Source: Hevea brasiliensis (taxonomy: Eukaryota; Streptophyta; Magnoliopsida; Malpighiales; Euphorbiaceae). Taken from it: a stretch of 64,000 bases of DNA. The position numbers and the translations under genes are program-made. Below are positions 47,773 to 61,000 of this stretch, piece by piece. Location: assembly GCF_030052815.1 (NCBI RefSeq), contig NC_079507.1, positions 51,223,571-51,287,570 on the forward strand, read 5' to 3'. Positions within the stretch are counted from its first letter, which is position 1. Every line of letters starts with the position of its first letter. Under the pieces are notes generated by a model that was not told the origin of the DNA, did no database searches, and saw only the letters and a list, made by a program, of their open reading frames with translations.

Positions 47773-48957
47773 GATTTTGTATCTAAGTGCCTAACTTATC
47801 AGAAAATAAAATTTTAGCATCAGAGGCTATCGAGCAAGTTACAAGAGATTCCCATCCTAGAGTGGAAGTGGGAAATGATCACTATGGGCTTCGTGACTAA
47901 GTTGCCTCATACTGCACGTGGGTGTGACTCTATATGGGTGATTGTGGATCATCTGACTAAGTCAACTTACTTTTTGCCTGTAAAAACTACCTATTCTGTT
48001 ACTCAGTATGTAAGGTTATACATCCAGAAAATAGTCAGATTGCATAGAGTTCCTGCTTCCATAATATCAGACAGAGGGCCCCAGTTTACTTCTCAATTTT
48101 GAAGAAAACTTCAGGAGGCACTTGGCACATAGTTGAACTTTAGTACAGCCTTCCCTTCTCAGACAGACGGGCAGTCTGAAAGAACAATTCATACATTATA
48201 TGATATGCTTTGCATATATATCTTAGATTTTGAAGGTCAATAGATAATCAGTTTCCATTGGTGGAGTTTGCCTATAATAATAGCTATCATTCCAGTTTTG
48301 AGATGGCGCCCTATGAGGCACTATATGGCAGGAAATATAGATCCCCTCTGTGTTGGACAGAAGCTGAAGAGGCGAGAGTACATGAATTAGATTTGGTACA
48401 GTATACTTCAGAAATGAGAGTACAGGCAAAAGAGTTATGCAGATCCGAGGCGAAGGAGGTAGAATTTGCAGTAGATGACTTTGTGTTTTTAAAGGTCTCT
48501 CCTACGAAAGGGGTTATAACGTTTGGGAAGAAGGGCAAATTGGCACCTCGTTATATAGGACCTTTTGAGATCACGAATAGAGTGGGAGCAGTTGCCTACC
48601 AGTTACAGTTACCATCAAGCCTTTCTCATGTCCACCCAGTGTTCCACATTTCCATTTTTAGGAAGTGTGTTCCTGATCCTTCTCAGGTACTGCAACCGGA
48701 TACAGTAGAATTAAATGAGGACTTAACCTTCAAGGAGCAGCTAGTAGCCATAATAGACTATCAGATGAGGCAGCTTCAGTCAAAGTAGATCCCTATGGTT
48801 AAAGTCCTGTAGAGGAGCCAATCTGTGGAGGGATGCACGTGGGAGTCAGGGAGGGATATGCACAGTAAGTGCCCGTATTTATTTAATATGTAGTTTTATA
48901 TTATTATTCTGTCCTGTATAAAATTTGAGGACGAATTTTCTATAAGGGGAGAAGAAT

Positions 48958-51656
48958 ATAATACCCTGAATTTTTAAATAATTATTTTATATGTAAATTA
49001 TAATATTTTATTGTGTTAAATATTATGGTAATTAATTTGAATTTTTTTGGGTTTCTAAAATTGGGTTTTTATTTTTTGAGATAATTAATTTTATTGATTT
49101 TTAAAAATTAATTTAAAGAACACGTGACAAGTTTAAAAATATATTTGAATTCCATAATTTTTTTTTTAGTTTTTTGTAATTTTTTTAAAATTTTCGAGCC
49201 TCGTTTTAGGTCTCAGGACAGAGCAAAAATCAAATTTTGGGTACCCTAAATCGAACTATATCAAATTGAACCAGTCTTCTTTTTCCCTTTTCCCTTTCTT
49301 TCCAATGTGTCACTCTCCTCCTCCCCTTATCTTTTCTTTTCCTCTCTCTCTTGCCTCCCTCACCGCTAGTCGACCACCCCCCAGCCTTGCCCACACGCCA
49401 GCGCCCCTCCAGTGACCATCCTCAATGCTGGCCGCCGCTCCAGCTGGCCAGAAATTAAGCCCAAAGTCTGTCCCTTTTTGCCGCACGACCTTTCACCTTC
49501 CCAGAACAAATCTGGTTGATCCAGCCACAGATTGAACCGGGTCTAGTCCCCTTTGTGTCCAACTCTTCGAGAGCTTTCCATAGACACACATTTCACTCAT
49601 TTTCATCGAACGATTTGTGTGAATTAAGCTTGAAAAGTTTTAGCCTATTTTGACTTTTGGGCTAGATTTCTTACAAACTGTGAACCCCAAGGAGATTCTG
49701 AGACCACCAGTACGCTCCACTCGGCGAGAGCTTTACAATAACATAAATTCAAATTTTTCTGATATTGAAATTTTGATGGGTTCCAGAGCTTTGTAGTGTT
49801 TTTTTGGACCTTTAATGAGTCTGTTTAATTAAATAAAAATTATATTCTAACTCTTGGTGTTGTGGGCTTCGCGTAGATATTCTCGTTTTAAGAAAATTTC
49901 ACTGGTGACCAATACAGCATTTTCAGGTTGGACAGGTGGGCTGCCGAACCCACTTTCAAAGTGAGTCAATATTACAGTCATTTCCATTATTTTCCAACGC
50001 CCTAAACACATTCCAGGTGTTAAATTTCGCATAGATAAATACGAACTCCAAATTCCCCTTTTTACCTAATGTCGGGTTTATAATAAAAATTTATAAAATA
50101 TTCGTGGGTAGCTAGAAAATTGTAATTCCTTTTGCAATAGTATTATAGCATTGTTAAAGACTGTGGGGCATGTTTATAAAATTTTTGAGATTGATTTAGA
50201 TAGTTTTTGCAAAATGCTAGTTTTAAGCCTTATAGTTAAACTGTGTTATTACTTGAGTTTTGTCTGGTTTGGCGGGCTCAGGAAGGGCCGTATGATGTTG
50301 TTGGAATGTGGGCCTGAGGCCTTTAGTTTTAGAAGTATTATTTGAGTTGCTTTGCAGGTTGGGTAGGTCCTAAGTACAGGGAAAACTCTGCCGGATTTCC
50401 AGTATAAATTAGGATGTCTTTAACTCTTTAAATTCTTATTTTGTGTTAATACTGATAAGTTCATAATATAATTTTTAGGTGATCAGAATCAGTCTTCTTC
50501 TTTCACCAGCCACTGCAGTGATATCTAGTAGATTTATAAGTAGATATTGATTTTATTTATAATTTCAATATTATTATATATGAAACACATGCTCACGCAT
50601 TCACTTGTAAATATATGTATGAAGTTAAATACTATACGCACTTTGTGTTGCATTTTTATTTGATGAAATTATTGTGGATACCGCCTTAAGGTAATTTAGA
50701 GCTAAGTGCATGTTTCGGTATGTGTGTGGCATGATTATGGATATGGGTAGTACGGATAGTCACAGCTGGAGCTTCACTCATTGGGACCCGATCCTTATAT
50801 GTGGATAAGTCAGGGTGAGTACGGCTTTGAGTTAATCTCGTTGACCCTCACATTTAGATTATTAAGAGAAAGTCCAGGTCGAGTTGATCTCACTAGCAGG
50901 TATTCGAATTAAGAGATCTGTATAGAAGATAAGCTCCCATATATATATATACTTTGATGTGACACACGGGTGCGTGAATGCTCTAAATTATCTTTTGTTC
51001 GAATATTATTTGAATTATTTGGAAATATGTGTGTATGTTGCATTTCATACAGAGGAATGCATTAGACTTAGATAGTTATAAAAATTGTATTTAAATCAAT
51101 ATCTTACTCTATGAGTCAGACGCTCGCCCCTGTTCAACTATTTTTCCTCAGGTGATAGGTTAACTCTTTTTACGAATAACCTATTTTCTTTTCTCAGAAG
51201 TTTATGAGAAGCAGCTTAGCTATATTTCATTTACTTGATTTATAATATATAACTCCGCATGTGCTACTAATGTTCTAATCTTGATTGGGACTGTAATAAT
51301 TTATTTCTTTGAAGTTGTAAATATATTATATGGGTATGTTGGATAAGGGAGCTATGAGTATTTACCTTGGATAAGGGAGCTGAGCTCCCATTTGATTTTT
51401 TATTGTTCTGAGTATTGTGAGGGTGAGCTGAGCTCCCCAGATTGAGTTATTTTGTGTTTGCAGGTTAGGTGAGTTAATGCTCCCCATTGGGTAGTCCAAT
51501 TTATCATTGGACTCTATCTGTTTGATTTTTTGAATTTAGGCTATAGTTATGGACCTTATGATTGGGCTACAATTAGTTAGGCTTACTACGGGCTTCAGGA
51601 GCCTTATGCTAATCCAAGTCCTAATGTCGGTCTGGCCTAGAATTCGAGTCATGATA
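48958..51656 (+). mobile_element. 3' LTR of E0
   Basis: It follows the purine tract AAGGGGAGAAGAA, begins TATAATACCC (one base from the usual TGTAATACCC) and ends GTCATGATA. About 2.7 kb. Its last 690 bases match 18,895-19,583. Confidence 0.85.
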
Positions 51657-53930
51657 GGCCACCACCTCCCCAGCCTTCCTCCCTCACTGGTGCACCTCTA
51701 GTGGCCTTCCCCTGCTACTGTTGCCCCTTTTTTCAGTAAGAAAATGCGCCCCAACTTCCCTCTTTCACATGCATGCTGTTTCACCTTCCTTCATTGTTTC
51801 TGTCGATTCTAGCCACCAATCGGACTGGGTCTTGTTCTTTTTTTGTTCTACACCTCGTAAGCTTTCCATAGACACCAATTTCATGAATTTTCATCAATTG
51901 ATTTATGCGAATCGAGCCTAGAAAGTTTTAGCCCTTTTGATTTCTTGGCTAGATTTCTCCCAAACCGTAAATCCTACAAAAAATCTGAGACCACCAGTGC
52001 TTTCTATGCGTTGAGAGCTTTGCAACGACACCAATTTGGAATTTTTTTAACATCGAAAATTTGATAAGTCTCACGAGCATTCCAGTGATTTTTCAGGCCT
52101 TTAATGAGTTTTTTTACTTAAATAAAAATTATATTCTAACTTCTAGTATTGTGGGCTTCACCCACATATTTTCATTTCAAAGAAATTCTATTGGTGATCG
52201 AGATTGCAATTCAGGCCAGACATGAAGGCTGCCTGACCCACTTCTAAAGTGGGTTAATATTATAGTGCTTTCCACCATTTTCAGATGCCCCGAATGAGTT
52301 CCAGGTATCAGAATTGGCGTAGGTAAACCCAAACTCCAAATTTCCCTTTTTACCTAATGTTGAGCTTAGAATAAAATCCATAAAATATTTGTGGTTAGCT
52401 AGAAAATTATAATTCCAATTGCAATAGCAAAATGGCATTGTTAAGAACTGCAAGGATTAATTATAGAAATTTTTTGGATTAATTTGGATAGTTTTTGCAA
52501 AATGTTAGTTTTAAGCTAAATAGTTGAATTGTGTAATTATATAAAAATTGCCTAGTTTGGCAGACCCAGGAGGAGCATTGTATTGTTGTTGTGTTGTAGG
52601 CATGAGGCCTTAGATTTAAAAGTGCTAGTTGAGTTGTTTTGCTGGTTGAGTAGGTTCTAGGTATAGAAAAAATTCTACCAGATTTTCGGTATAAATTTAG
52701 ATTGTCTCTGACTCTTTAGTTTCTTATTTGAGTTATTATTGATAAATTTCTTGAATATAATTATTTAGGTGATCCGAGTCAACCTTTCTCATCTTCTCAG
52801 CCGCTCCAGTGATATTTAGATAATCTGTGAGTTTGATATTGATTTTATTTATAATTTCAATATTATTAAATTATATTCAAGGCATGCTCATGCATTCATT
52901 TATATGTATGTATATAATTAGTTAAATGCTAGGCATGCTCCCTTGTTGCATATGTTATTAAACTTGTTGTGGATGTCGCCTTAAGATGGCCTGGAGCTGT
53001 GTGTGTATGTGTGTTGGCATGAGTATGGTGTGGATATAGATATAAGTAGGACGAGTAATCGCGGCTGGAGCTTGACTCATTGGGACTCGATCTATATATA
53101 TATGGATAAGTTGGGGTGAGCACGGCTTTGAGTTAATCTCGTTAGCCCCTGCACTTGGATTATTAAGTGAAAATCTGGCTTGAGTTGACCTCGCTGGCAG
53201 ATATTAGATTAAGAGAGTTTTATAGATGATCAGCTCCTATATATGTATTGATGTGATACATGGATGCTTATGTGCTTTAAATTATCTTTTGTGTGAGTAT
53301 TGTTTTAATTGTTTGAACTATGTGAACATGTTGCATTTCATACATAGGAATGTATTAGATTTATATAGTTATAGAAATTATATTTAAAATCAATATCTTA
53401 CTCTTGAGTTGAACGCTCACCCCCTGTTCAACTATTTTTTTTCCAGGTGATAGGTAGCCTATTTTGTGATTAACTTACTTTCTTTCCTCACAGGTTTAAA
53501 TAGAAAATATTTTATTTTGCTATTATTGTCTTTTAATTAAATCTAGAACTCCACATAGACCAATAGTTGTAATTTTTATTTGGGTTATAATAACTTAAGT
53601 TCTGGAGTTGTAAAATTAACTATGTGATGTTTATTGTTATTGATGGAGGGAACTGAGCTCCCGAATATTTATTTTTGTGACATGAGGATTGTTAGGGTAA
53701 GCTGAGCTCTTCATATTATTGATATTATTTGTATACAAGTCAGTGAGTTAATGCTCCCTATTGGTTAGTCCAATTTATGGCCGGATTCTATCCGTTTATT
53801 TTCTTAAAATTGAGCAATCATAATGGGCTTTATGAGTGGATTAGAAATAGTTAGATTTACTACGGGTTTTTAGAGCCTTATACTTATCAAAGTTTTAGTG
53901 CCGGTCTAGCTTAAAAATTGAGTCGTGACA
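51657..53930 (+). mobile_element. Older truncated LTR of the E0 family
   Basis: This is homologous to 49,372-51,656 of the preceding LTR (shared words such as GAGACCACCAGT, CTTTAATGAGT, GGGAGCTGAGCTCCC-like and TTAATGCTCCC), but it is more diverged and lacks the first 410 bases or so. It ends in the proper LTR terminus GTCGTGACA. The likely explanation is that E0 inserted into this older LTR, whose beginning would lie left of the window. Confidence 0.8.
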
Positions 53931-54728
53931 ATGTAAATCTTGTGTTAATTTTTTTTCTTTTCTATATTGTGTGATTGTGCGATTGTGTGTATTTTAGATT
54001 TGTGTGCCTGCTATAACATTGTTTAGCTTATCTATTTATTAAACGGATCATGTCGTATGACATATTTTATAAACAGGTCATGTTTGAGTTGAGAGTTTAT
54101 AACACAATTAATAATCGTATCATGTTTGGGTTGAGCATAATTGTGTTATGTCAAAACGAGACATGACCTATTTAGACACAACACAACACAAATTAGGACC
54201 TCTCAACTTTCCTTTCTGCAAAACAGGCCATAAAGAGATGCTATATTCCCATAGTAGCTCCAATAGAACCACAGAGCTGCAACCCACAAACTCATATAGA
54301 ATCCAAAAGAATTTCAAACAAGCTCTATCATTTCTTGCAATAAAGGAGAAGAGGAAGGCCCTCAATAGGCAGATTTGGTTAAAAACCCTAGAGAAAGGAG
54401 AGATTTCTCTCTGAAAGCTAGACAGGGAACCACTCTTTAGTTGTTTAGATTTTTTTTTTTTTTGATAAATGACTTATTTAGGCCATTAATAATATGCAAA
54501 ATAGTTAAGGTTTTCTACTTTTAAAAGTTAAAAAGAATTTTTTTTATATATTTAATTTATTTTAAAATTTTAAATAATTTATTTGATTTTTTTTTAATTT
54601 AAAAATTTTATTTAAATCGTGAAACACTTATATCACTGTTGCTCCTACTTTAAAGTTAAAATAGGCTTTTTTTTTAATTGTTATTATTATTATTATTATT
54701 TTGTAGGGGGTTAGGAGAGTAGTACTCG
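53931..54728. other. Intergenic stretch between the TE nest and DEG1
   Basis: No gene seen. The part at 54,040-54,190 with CATGTCGTATGAC, TAAACAGGTCATG and ACATGACC words resembles a degraded repeat with diverged inverted motifs. The short ORF at 54,148-54,414 shows no domain. 54,440-54,700 is AT-rich with (ATT)n. Confidence 0.5.
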
Positions 54729-54734
54729 CACGTG
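54729..54734. promoter_or_regulatory. G-box (CACGTG) upstream of DEG1
   Basis: A perfect CACGTG about 285 bases before the DEG1 ATG. G-boxes bind bZIP and bHLH factors and are common in light-regulated plastid protein genes. A CCAAT word at 54,921-54,925 and TATAATATA near 54,892 lie closer to the start. The assignment rests on position only. Confidence 0.4.
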
Positions 54735-55016
54735 CTCTCTGTATCTTTAGCCGAGCCAAGTTCTGGCTTAGGTGATTAGAGTTTAGACCATCTGCAATTA
54801 ACTGAAAGAAATTTGTTTGACAGTTGCATGCTATCCAGTAATCACTTTGGATGAATAATTACACGACATGTGTAGTAGACTCTAGAGACAGTATAATATA
54901 ATAATATTTTTTTTCCCCAACCAATAAGGAAAGCATACATTACATATGGTTAGAGCCGGAAAGTCTGGAGACTCCTCTTTTCTCTGAAAGAACCAAGAAA
55001 AGCCACTGTGCAAGAA

Positions 55017-58000
55017 ATGGCTGCTGCTTCTTCACTCATTTCCACATTCGTCCACCATTACTCTCCATTTTCTCGCTCTCCAAGCAGAAAACCACCGTTT
55101 CCTCTCTCAAAACTTAAATGCCTTTCTCTCCTCCATAGAAACCAAAACCATAACAATAACAATATCAATTCTGGCATCCTCCGTTTGTTGAATCAATTCC
55201 ACGATTCTTTCTCTTTAAACCCACACAATCTCTTATTCACTGAAAGCCCCTCTTCTTCCTCCTCCTCTTCAGCTTTAGACTTGCTGCTTCTTCTCTGCAC
55301 ATCACTTGCCTTATCCGTCTCTCTATTCGTCGCCGATGTGGACCCGTCCTTCGCATTCGTCGTTACTACTGCTCGTAAATTGCAGACCGATGAGCTTGCT
55401 ACTGTTCGCCTCTTTCAAGAGAACACTCCTTCAGTTGTTTACATCACCAATCTCGCCGTCAAGTGCTTCCTGTTCACTATTTTTATTAGTACTTTTACAA
55501 TTTCTGTCCGATTTAAGATTCTGATTTTTGTTATTGTTATTTTTTTTTTAAATATAGGCAAGATGCATTTACTTTGGATGTGTTGGAGGTGCCGCAGGGG
55601 TCAGGGTCTGGGTTCGTGTGGGACAAAGAAGGTCACATAGTTACCAATTATCATGTGATTCGTGGTGCTTCTGATCTCAAGTGAGTCAAATTTTATCTAC
55701 TTATTGCATATGGAAGCAGTGTTAATTACTAGCTTTGCGGTTTTATTGTATATGTTGTTTGAAATTTTGATTTCTTTGTTTGGTAATACTTAAAAGGTGT
55801 AAATTCTTTGTTGGCATGTCTATACTTGTTTAATGTTGTTTCTCATTACTTTAATTTAAGGCATAGGAAGGAGAGCTTGGTTGTTGAGTTTGATGCCATT
55901 GGTAATACATTGCCTTGAATGTGGATGCCACTGTAGGATTTGAAGCTGTATTGACCTAGTTTCAACTATTTGAATTAATTGATTTTTTAATAATTTGAAC
56001 AGCTACTCAATGCAGCTCAGCTAGGTTTTAAGCATAAGAGTCAGCCTTCACTTGGGAAGTCATTAACTATTCCATCTTATATGAAGGATGAGATTATTTT
56101 GAAGTTTTAAAACAGCATCCTGTTATATGTATAGTTTATATAATATTTTTTACCAACAAAAAATTTAATAAAGGGAAGGATAGCTATTACAATTATTATC
56201 TTCCTCTAGTTATTGAATAATAATAAATTTAATAGCTAATATAAATAAAAGAGAAGACAATTTGAACCGGTGTGCTTTAGCTCAGTGGTATTGGAGTTGT
56301 CTTCAGGGTTACGAGGTCTCGAATTCAAATCTAAGTTAAAGCCCAATAAATCTATTAGAAGACAACATTGACAGACTAAAGTTCTCCCATCTATTGAATA
56401 TCTGGCTCAGGGCACCCCTTTGTCTTTGAGATCCCAAAAGTTTCATTGTCATTGAGAAGCTAAGGCCTAAGGGGAAAATTTTGCATGTCCTCCTTTCTTC
56501 CAGAATCCCTGAATTTAATCAGTAGGAAATCTTCCGTAGATTCCACTTGGAACTCGACAGGGGGTAAAACTAGCAAAAAGCTTGTTCCTAATGCTGTAAT
56601 ACAAAATGAGCTAGAGCAATGTTATGGGATTCATTACTAGGCTAACATCAATCCATACATCAGGAGTTTTTTCCCTTGCTAGGCCTCCTTGCTTGCCACA
56701 AATTACTGGTATTAATCCCAAGAAAGACCACAGGCCAAACAAAACTCTTGAATTTATTGGGACCTTTACATTCCAAATGTAATTTGTTAAAGGACATGGA
56801 ATAGCATTAGGAAAATGAAAGAAATAAACAAAAATGATCTCACTAATATTTGGTTGATGCTAATTGTTTGTGCACTTGCTAGTGTGTTTAGTATTTGTTT
56901 GCACCAAGATTTGGTTGACTGCTATTAGTTCATGAGAATTATGACTTGTTTTCAGTGCTAGAGCCTAGAACCATGGGCAAATTATAAACTGATAAGTCCA
57001 TGTCAATTCCAGTTAAAGTTGCTTATTGGCATTTTGATTGCCTGAACATCATGAGGAAAGATAATGTAAGACGCAGAAGGTAAGATGCTGAAGTTTGCTA
57101 TTAGTTTGGATGAGGATGCAATTATTGGATTTTGATTGTACAATTAACATTGCATCCACTAGAGTTTATCTTTTCCAGTAAATACTTGTTTTATTCATTG
57201 TGAATGAGTACATTATAATTTATTATGTTACACTCGGTAAATTCCATTCATTCGGTCCTTATTCCTGTTTGCCATATCATGTGAGATTCCTTTGTGGCCA
57301 CACCTATTTGACTAACCAGAGAAGGTTGGGAATATTCTCTCTGAATTCTTGTAAGCACCTTATTCTTCAAATTTAAATTGGTGCTAGTTTGTTTACAGGG
57401 TCACTCTTGCTGACCAGTCAACTTTTGATGCAAAAGTTGTTGGATTTGACCAAGATAAGGATGTTGCTGTGTTGCGAGTTGATGCACCCAAAGACAAGCT
57501 AAGACCAATACCTGTTGGTGTTTCTGCTGACTTGCTTGTTGGTCAGAAAGTATATGCTATCGGCAACCCTGTCAGTGTGATATACGCCCTTCTTTTCCTT
57601 CTTTCTCATTTCCTGGTATTTCAAGACTATATTAACCTACTATATATGCTAACACTATACAACATGGAATTATGAAAATAACATGAAACTTTGGTTAGCA
57701 ATGTTATGATGTTTTCTGTTGATCTCCTATAAAATGCTTGCAGCCCTGTTTAAAAGGTGAATGTGAACCGGTTTATTTGTACATATTGCAAATCAGGATT
57801 CTGTCCAATGTCAGAGCAATGGTTTTGTAACCATTAGTGCTCAATTTTGTCCTGGCTTGTTTGTTATGAGTTATTACGTGTAAATGAGTATGGTGCATTT
57901 GGTCATTGCCAAATTTATATTGGTCGATGATCTGATTTCCTGATTTGATGTTATTATGTCTTTTGCAGTTTGGACTTGATCACACTTTAACAACTGGTGT

Positions 58001-61000
58001 CATCAGGTACAAAAATTCTGTAAAGTTTTTCTTTATTTGTCTACATAACTTTCATTGCAAATTATGGATTTTTGTCATGAGTCCATCTTATGGGAATAGT
58101 AATGGAATTGGCCTCAGTGATCTTGTTTTCCCATTATTTTTCTTCTTTTTGGATCTGTGAAGAAAAGTTTTTGAAATAGCATGTGGTTAATGTTAATGAT
58201 ATAAATTTCTTTCTATTTGGTGCTTGATGGAAATAGATACATCAGTAGCTAATCAATTAACATGGCATTAAGTGATAAAAGGCCATAATCCCAGTTATAG
58301 TCCCACCGAAGTTAGGTCCTGGAAAAGAGAATTTGGTGTAGAAAGTCTTTAGAATTGATTTTATGAAGTGCTTCTTTTGAAGACTTAGTCTGCATTCTTC
58401 AAATTGCATACTTGAGACTTTTCATAGCAGGGATAGCGCTTAACATGCCATTAACTGATAAAAAAACAAATAAATAAAGAATATAAGCAGATGCTGAAAA
58501 TATCAGTAATGCAGCCATTTTCTATACATATATTTGCAATTTTATATGTGTTCATATTTATGAGCCAATGTTTCTCTCTCTCTCTTTTTATTTTATTCTC
58601 TAGTGGGCTTCGTAGAGAAATCAGTTCTGCTGCTACTGGCCGTCCCATTCAGGATGTTATACAGACAGATGCTGCCATTAATCCTGGTAATAGTGGAGGG
58701 CCACTTCTTGATAGTTCAGGAAACCTTATTGGGATAAATACAGCCATATACTCTCCATCTGGTGCATCCTCTGGCGTTGGATTTTCAATCCCCGTTGACA
58801 CTGTGAGTTAGCACTTAAGACTTTGCAGTTGCTTTTCACAACAAGCTTCAGCACAGACATCATGCAATTTAAGCAAAAAAGCAGAAACGGACTGCCTTTT
58901 TCATGCTTATAATAATTTATTTTTCTTCATTTGTGCAAAACAAGGTAAGTGGCATTGTTGAACAGTTGGTGAAGTTTGGAAAAGTTACGAGACCTATTTT
59001 AGGTATTAAGTTTGCACCTGATCAATCTGTGGAGCAGTTGGGAGTAAGTGGGGTGCTTGTCTTAGATGCTCCTTTAAATGGTCCAGCAGGCAAAGCAGTA
59101 TGCTCTATTACTTCTTTTCAACATCCTACTTGCATGCAATATTGAACCTAAGATTCTGTTTGCTGGATAAAAATTATTGAGATTGATATTTTCTCTGACT
59201 TACAGAGGTTTTCTTCTTATAAAGCATGAATCTCTATTCTGCAGGGTCTGCAACCCACCAAACGTGATGCCTATGGTAGACTTATTTTGGGTGATATCAT
59301 AACATCTGTGAATGGAAAAAAAGTTACAAATGGCAGTGACTTGTACAGAATTCTTGACCAATGTAAAGTAGGCGATCAGGTATAGTGTTAATGTACTTTC
59401 ATTTTTCTGATATTTCGTTTTTCCTTTGCCTTGAATTTTTTTTTTCTTTTTTATTCTTGTGTGTGACTGAAGGAGGAAAGGAAAGTGATGTAGAACAAAA
59501 GGAAAGAACTAAGAAGAAGAGAAATTAAAGACCAATCCTTGTAAAAGAGAACTAATTCTCAAGATATTATTAATTTTATAGAAATTGTCCTAATAAAGAT
59601 TATCTAATAACAATAGAAACCCTAGGTCTTATTTATAGAATTAGGAATCCCAATCACATTAGAATTTTAGAACCCTAATTCAATCCTAATTAGAAATACT
59701 AAATTAAACCAAAATAAACTAGAAAATAATAAAATTCCTAGATGATAGACCTAATAAGAATAAAATTCCCAAAGAATAAAACTCTTAAATTTTCTAATGT
59801 TATATAGAATATAATTCCTAAATTGTATTAGGAATATCATCTTCCTATACTGCATTATTTTTCGCTAATTGGAAAAAACTCGTCCTTGAATATTGAAATA
59901 CGAGAGAATCAGAAATTGCATTAGGAGAACAATCAACTTTTCATTCTTATATGGTAGCAACAAGTTTGAATCAAGCACTTCATGCTTTCCTTTGCATCTC
60001 TAAAAGGATCTGGATAAGTAAATTCAAATGGATTAACAGTATAAAGCTCTTCAAATCAATAGAAATAACTTGATTTTCTAAAATTTCCATTGAAGTTTCC
60101 ATAAAGTGATCTTCTTTATTCTGCAATTTATCCTCCTCAAGCTTTGCTTTATTCCGCAATTAGGAACTAAATTAAACCAAAATAAATTAGGAAATAATAA
60201 AATTCCTAATAATAGACTTAATAAGAATAAAATTCCTAAATAATAAAACTCTTAAATTTCCTAATTTTATATGGAATATAATTCTTAAATTGTATTAGAA
60301 ATATCATTTTCCTATCTTGCATTATTCTTCCCTGGTTGGAAAAAACTCGTCTTCGAGTCTTGAAGTGCGAGAGAATCAGAATTAGAATTAGAAACTGCAT
60401 TAGGAGAATAATCAACTTTTCATTCTTGAATGGTAGCAACAAGTTTGAAATCAAGCACTTCATACTTTCCTTTGCATCTCTAAAAGGATCTGGACAAATA
60501 AATTCAAATGGATTAATCTTCAAATCAATAGAAATAACTTGATGTTCTTCAATCTCCATTGAAATTTTCATAAAGTGATCTTCTTTATTATGCAATTTAT
60601 CCTCCTCAAGCTTTGCTTTTGCATTTTCATCAACTTCTTGCTCTAGAATAGGCTTTCTAACTGGTGCATGTTCAAGACTCAAAATCTTCAGATTCTTAGA
60701 TCTTAGGTTCTTCAGGTTGCTCCTATTTAATTTCATCTTCAATCTCAAATTGCTTTTCAAATTCAAGTTTCTCTTGTTGTTGGTTTGCTTTTTCTAGATT
60801 TTTTTGCTTTTATATTCTCAATATTTTTTACTTTGTCCAACTGTTCTCTCGATTGGAACAGATGTCCATCTTTCCATACTTCAAATTCTTCAAGTTTTTT
60901 TATCTTTAACTTGTTGATGAGCCTGTTGATCATAATACTCATTTTTACATTGTTCGAGTGCTTCTCCTTATATTGTAAAATTAGTTGAATATCTCGATAC

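Larger units (their letters stand above)
19810..48893 (+). pseudogene. Decayed Ty3/gypsy chromovirus-like gag-pol of E0, split by three insertions
   Basis: The pieces are 19,810-22,870 (gag, protease, reverse transcriptase, RNase H), 31,668-32,124 (RNase H end and integrase start) and 47,778-48,893 (integrase core and C-terminus). Visible motifs are the protease DPGAM near 21,210, reverse transcriptase FIDDILVYS near 22,165, RNase [10 protein letters not shown] near 22,790, integrase WVIVDHLTKS near 47,935 and IISDRGPQF near 48,060, and a degenerate chromodomain ending RDMHSKCPYLF near 48,880. Many stops are TAG, TAA or TGA. Between KGFI and KKDGSL near 21,835 an in-frame block of about 14 residues (the usual [14 protein letters not shown]) is missing. 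No copy could be functional. Confidence 0.85.

Noticed and set aside
49847..51921. Small ORFs in the E0 3' LTR and the older LTR
   Set aside because: Not shared in frame between the two LTR copies and no domain.
54148..54414. 88-codon ORF upstream of DEG1
   Set aside because: No domain, lies in a degraded repeat, and there is an equally long frame on the other strand.
56268..56400. tRNA gene
   Set aside because: A- and B-box-like words are present, but no cloverleaf with acceptor stem can be drawn; called SINE-like instead.
57469..58160. ORFs around DEG1 exons 3 and 4
   Set aside because: Exon-plus-intron readings of DEG1, not separate genes.
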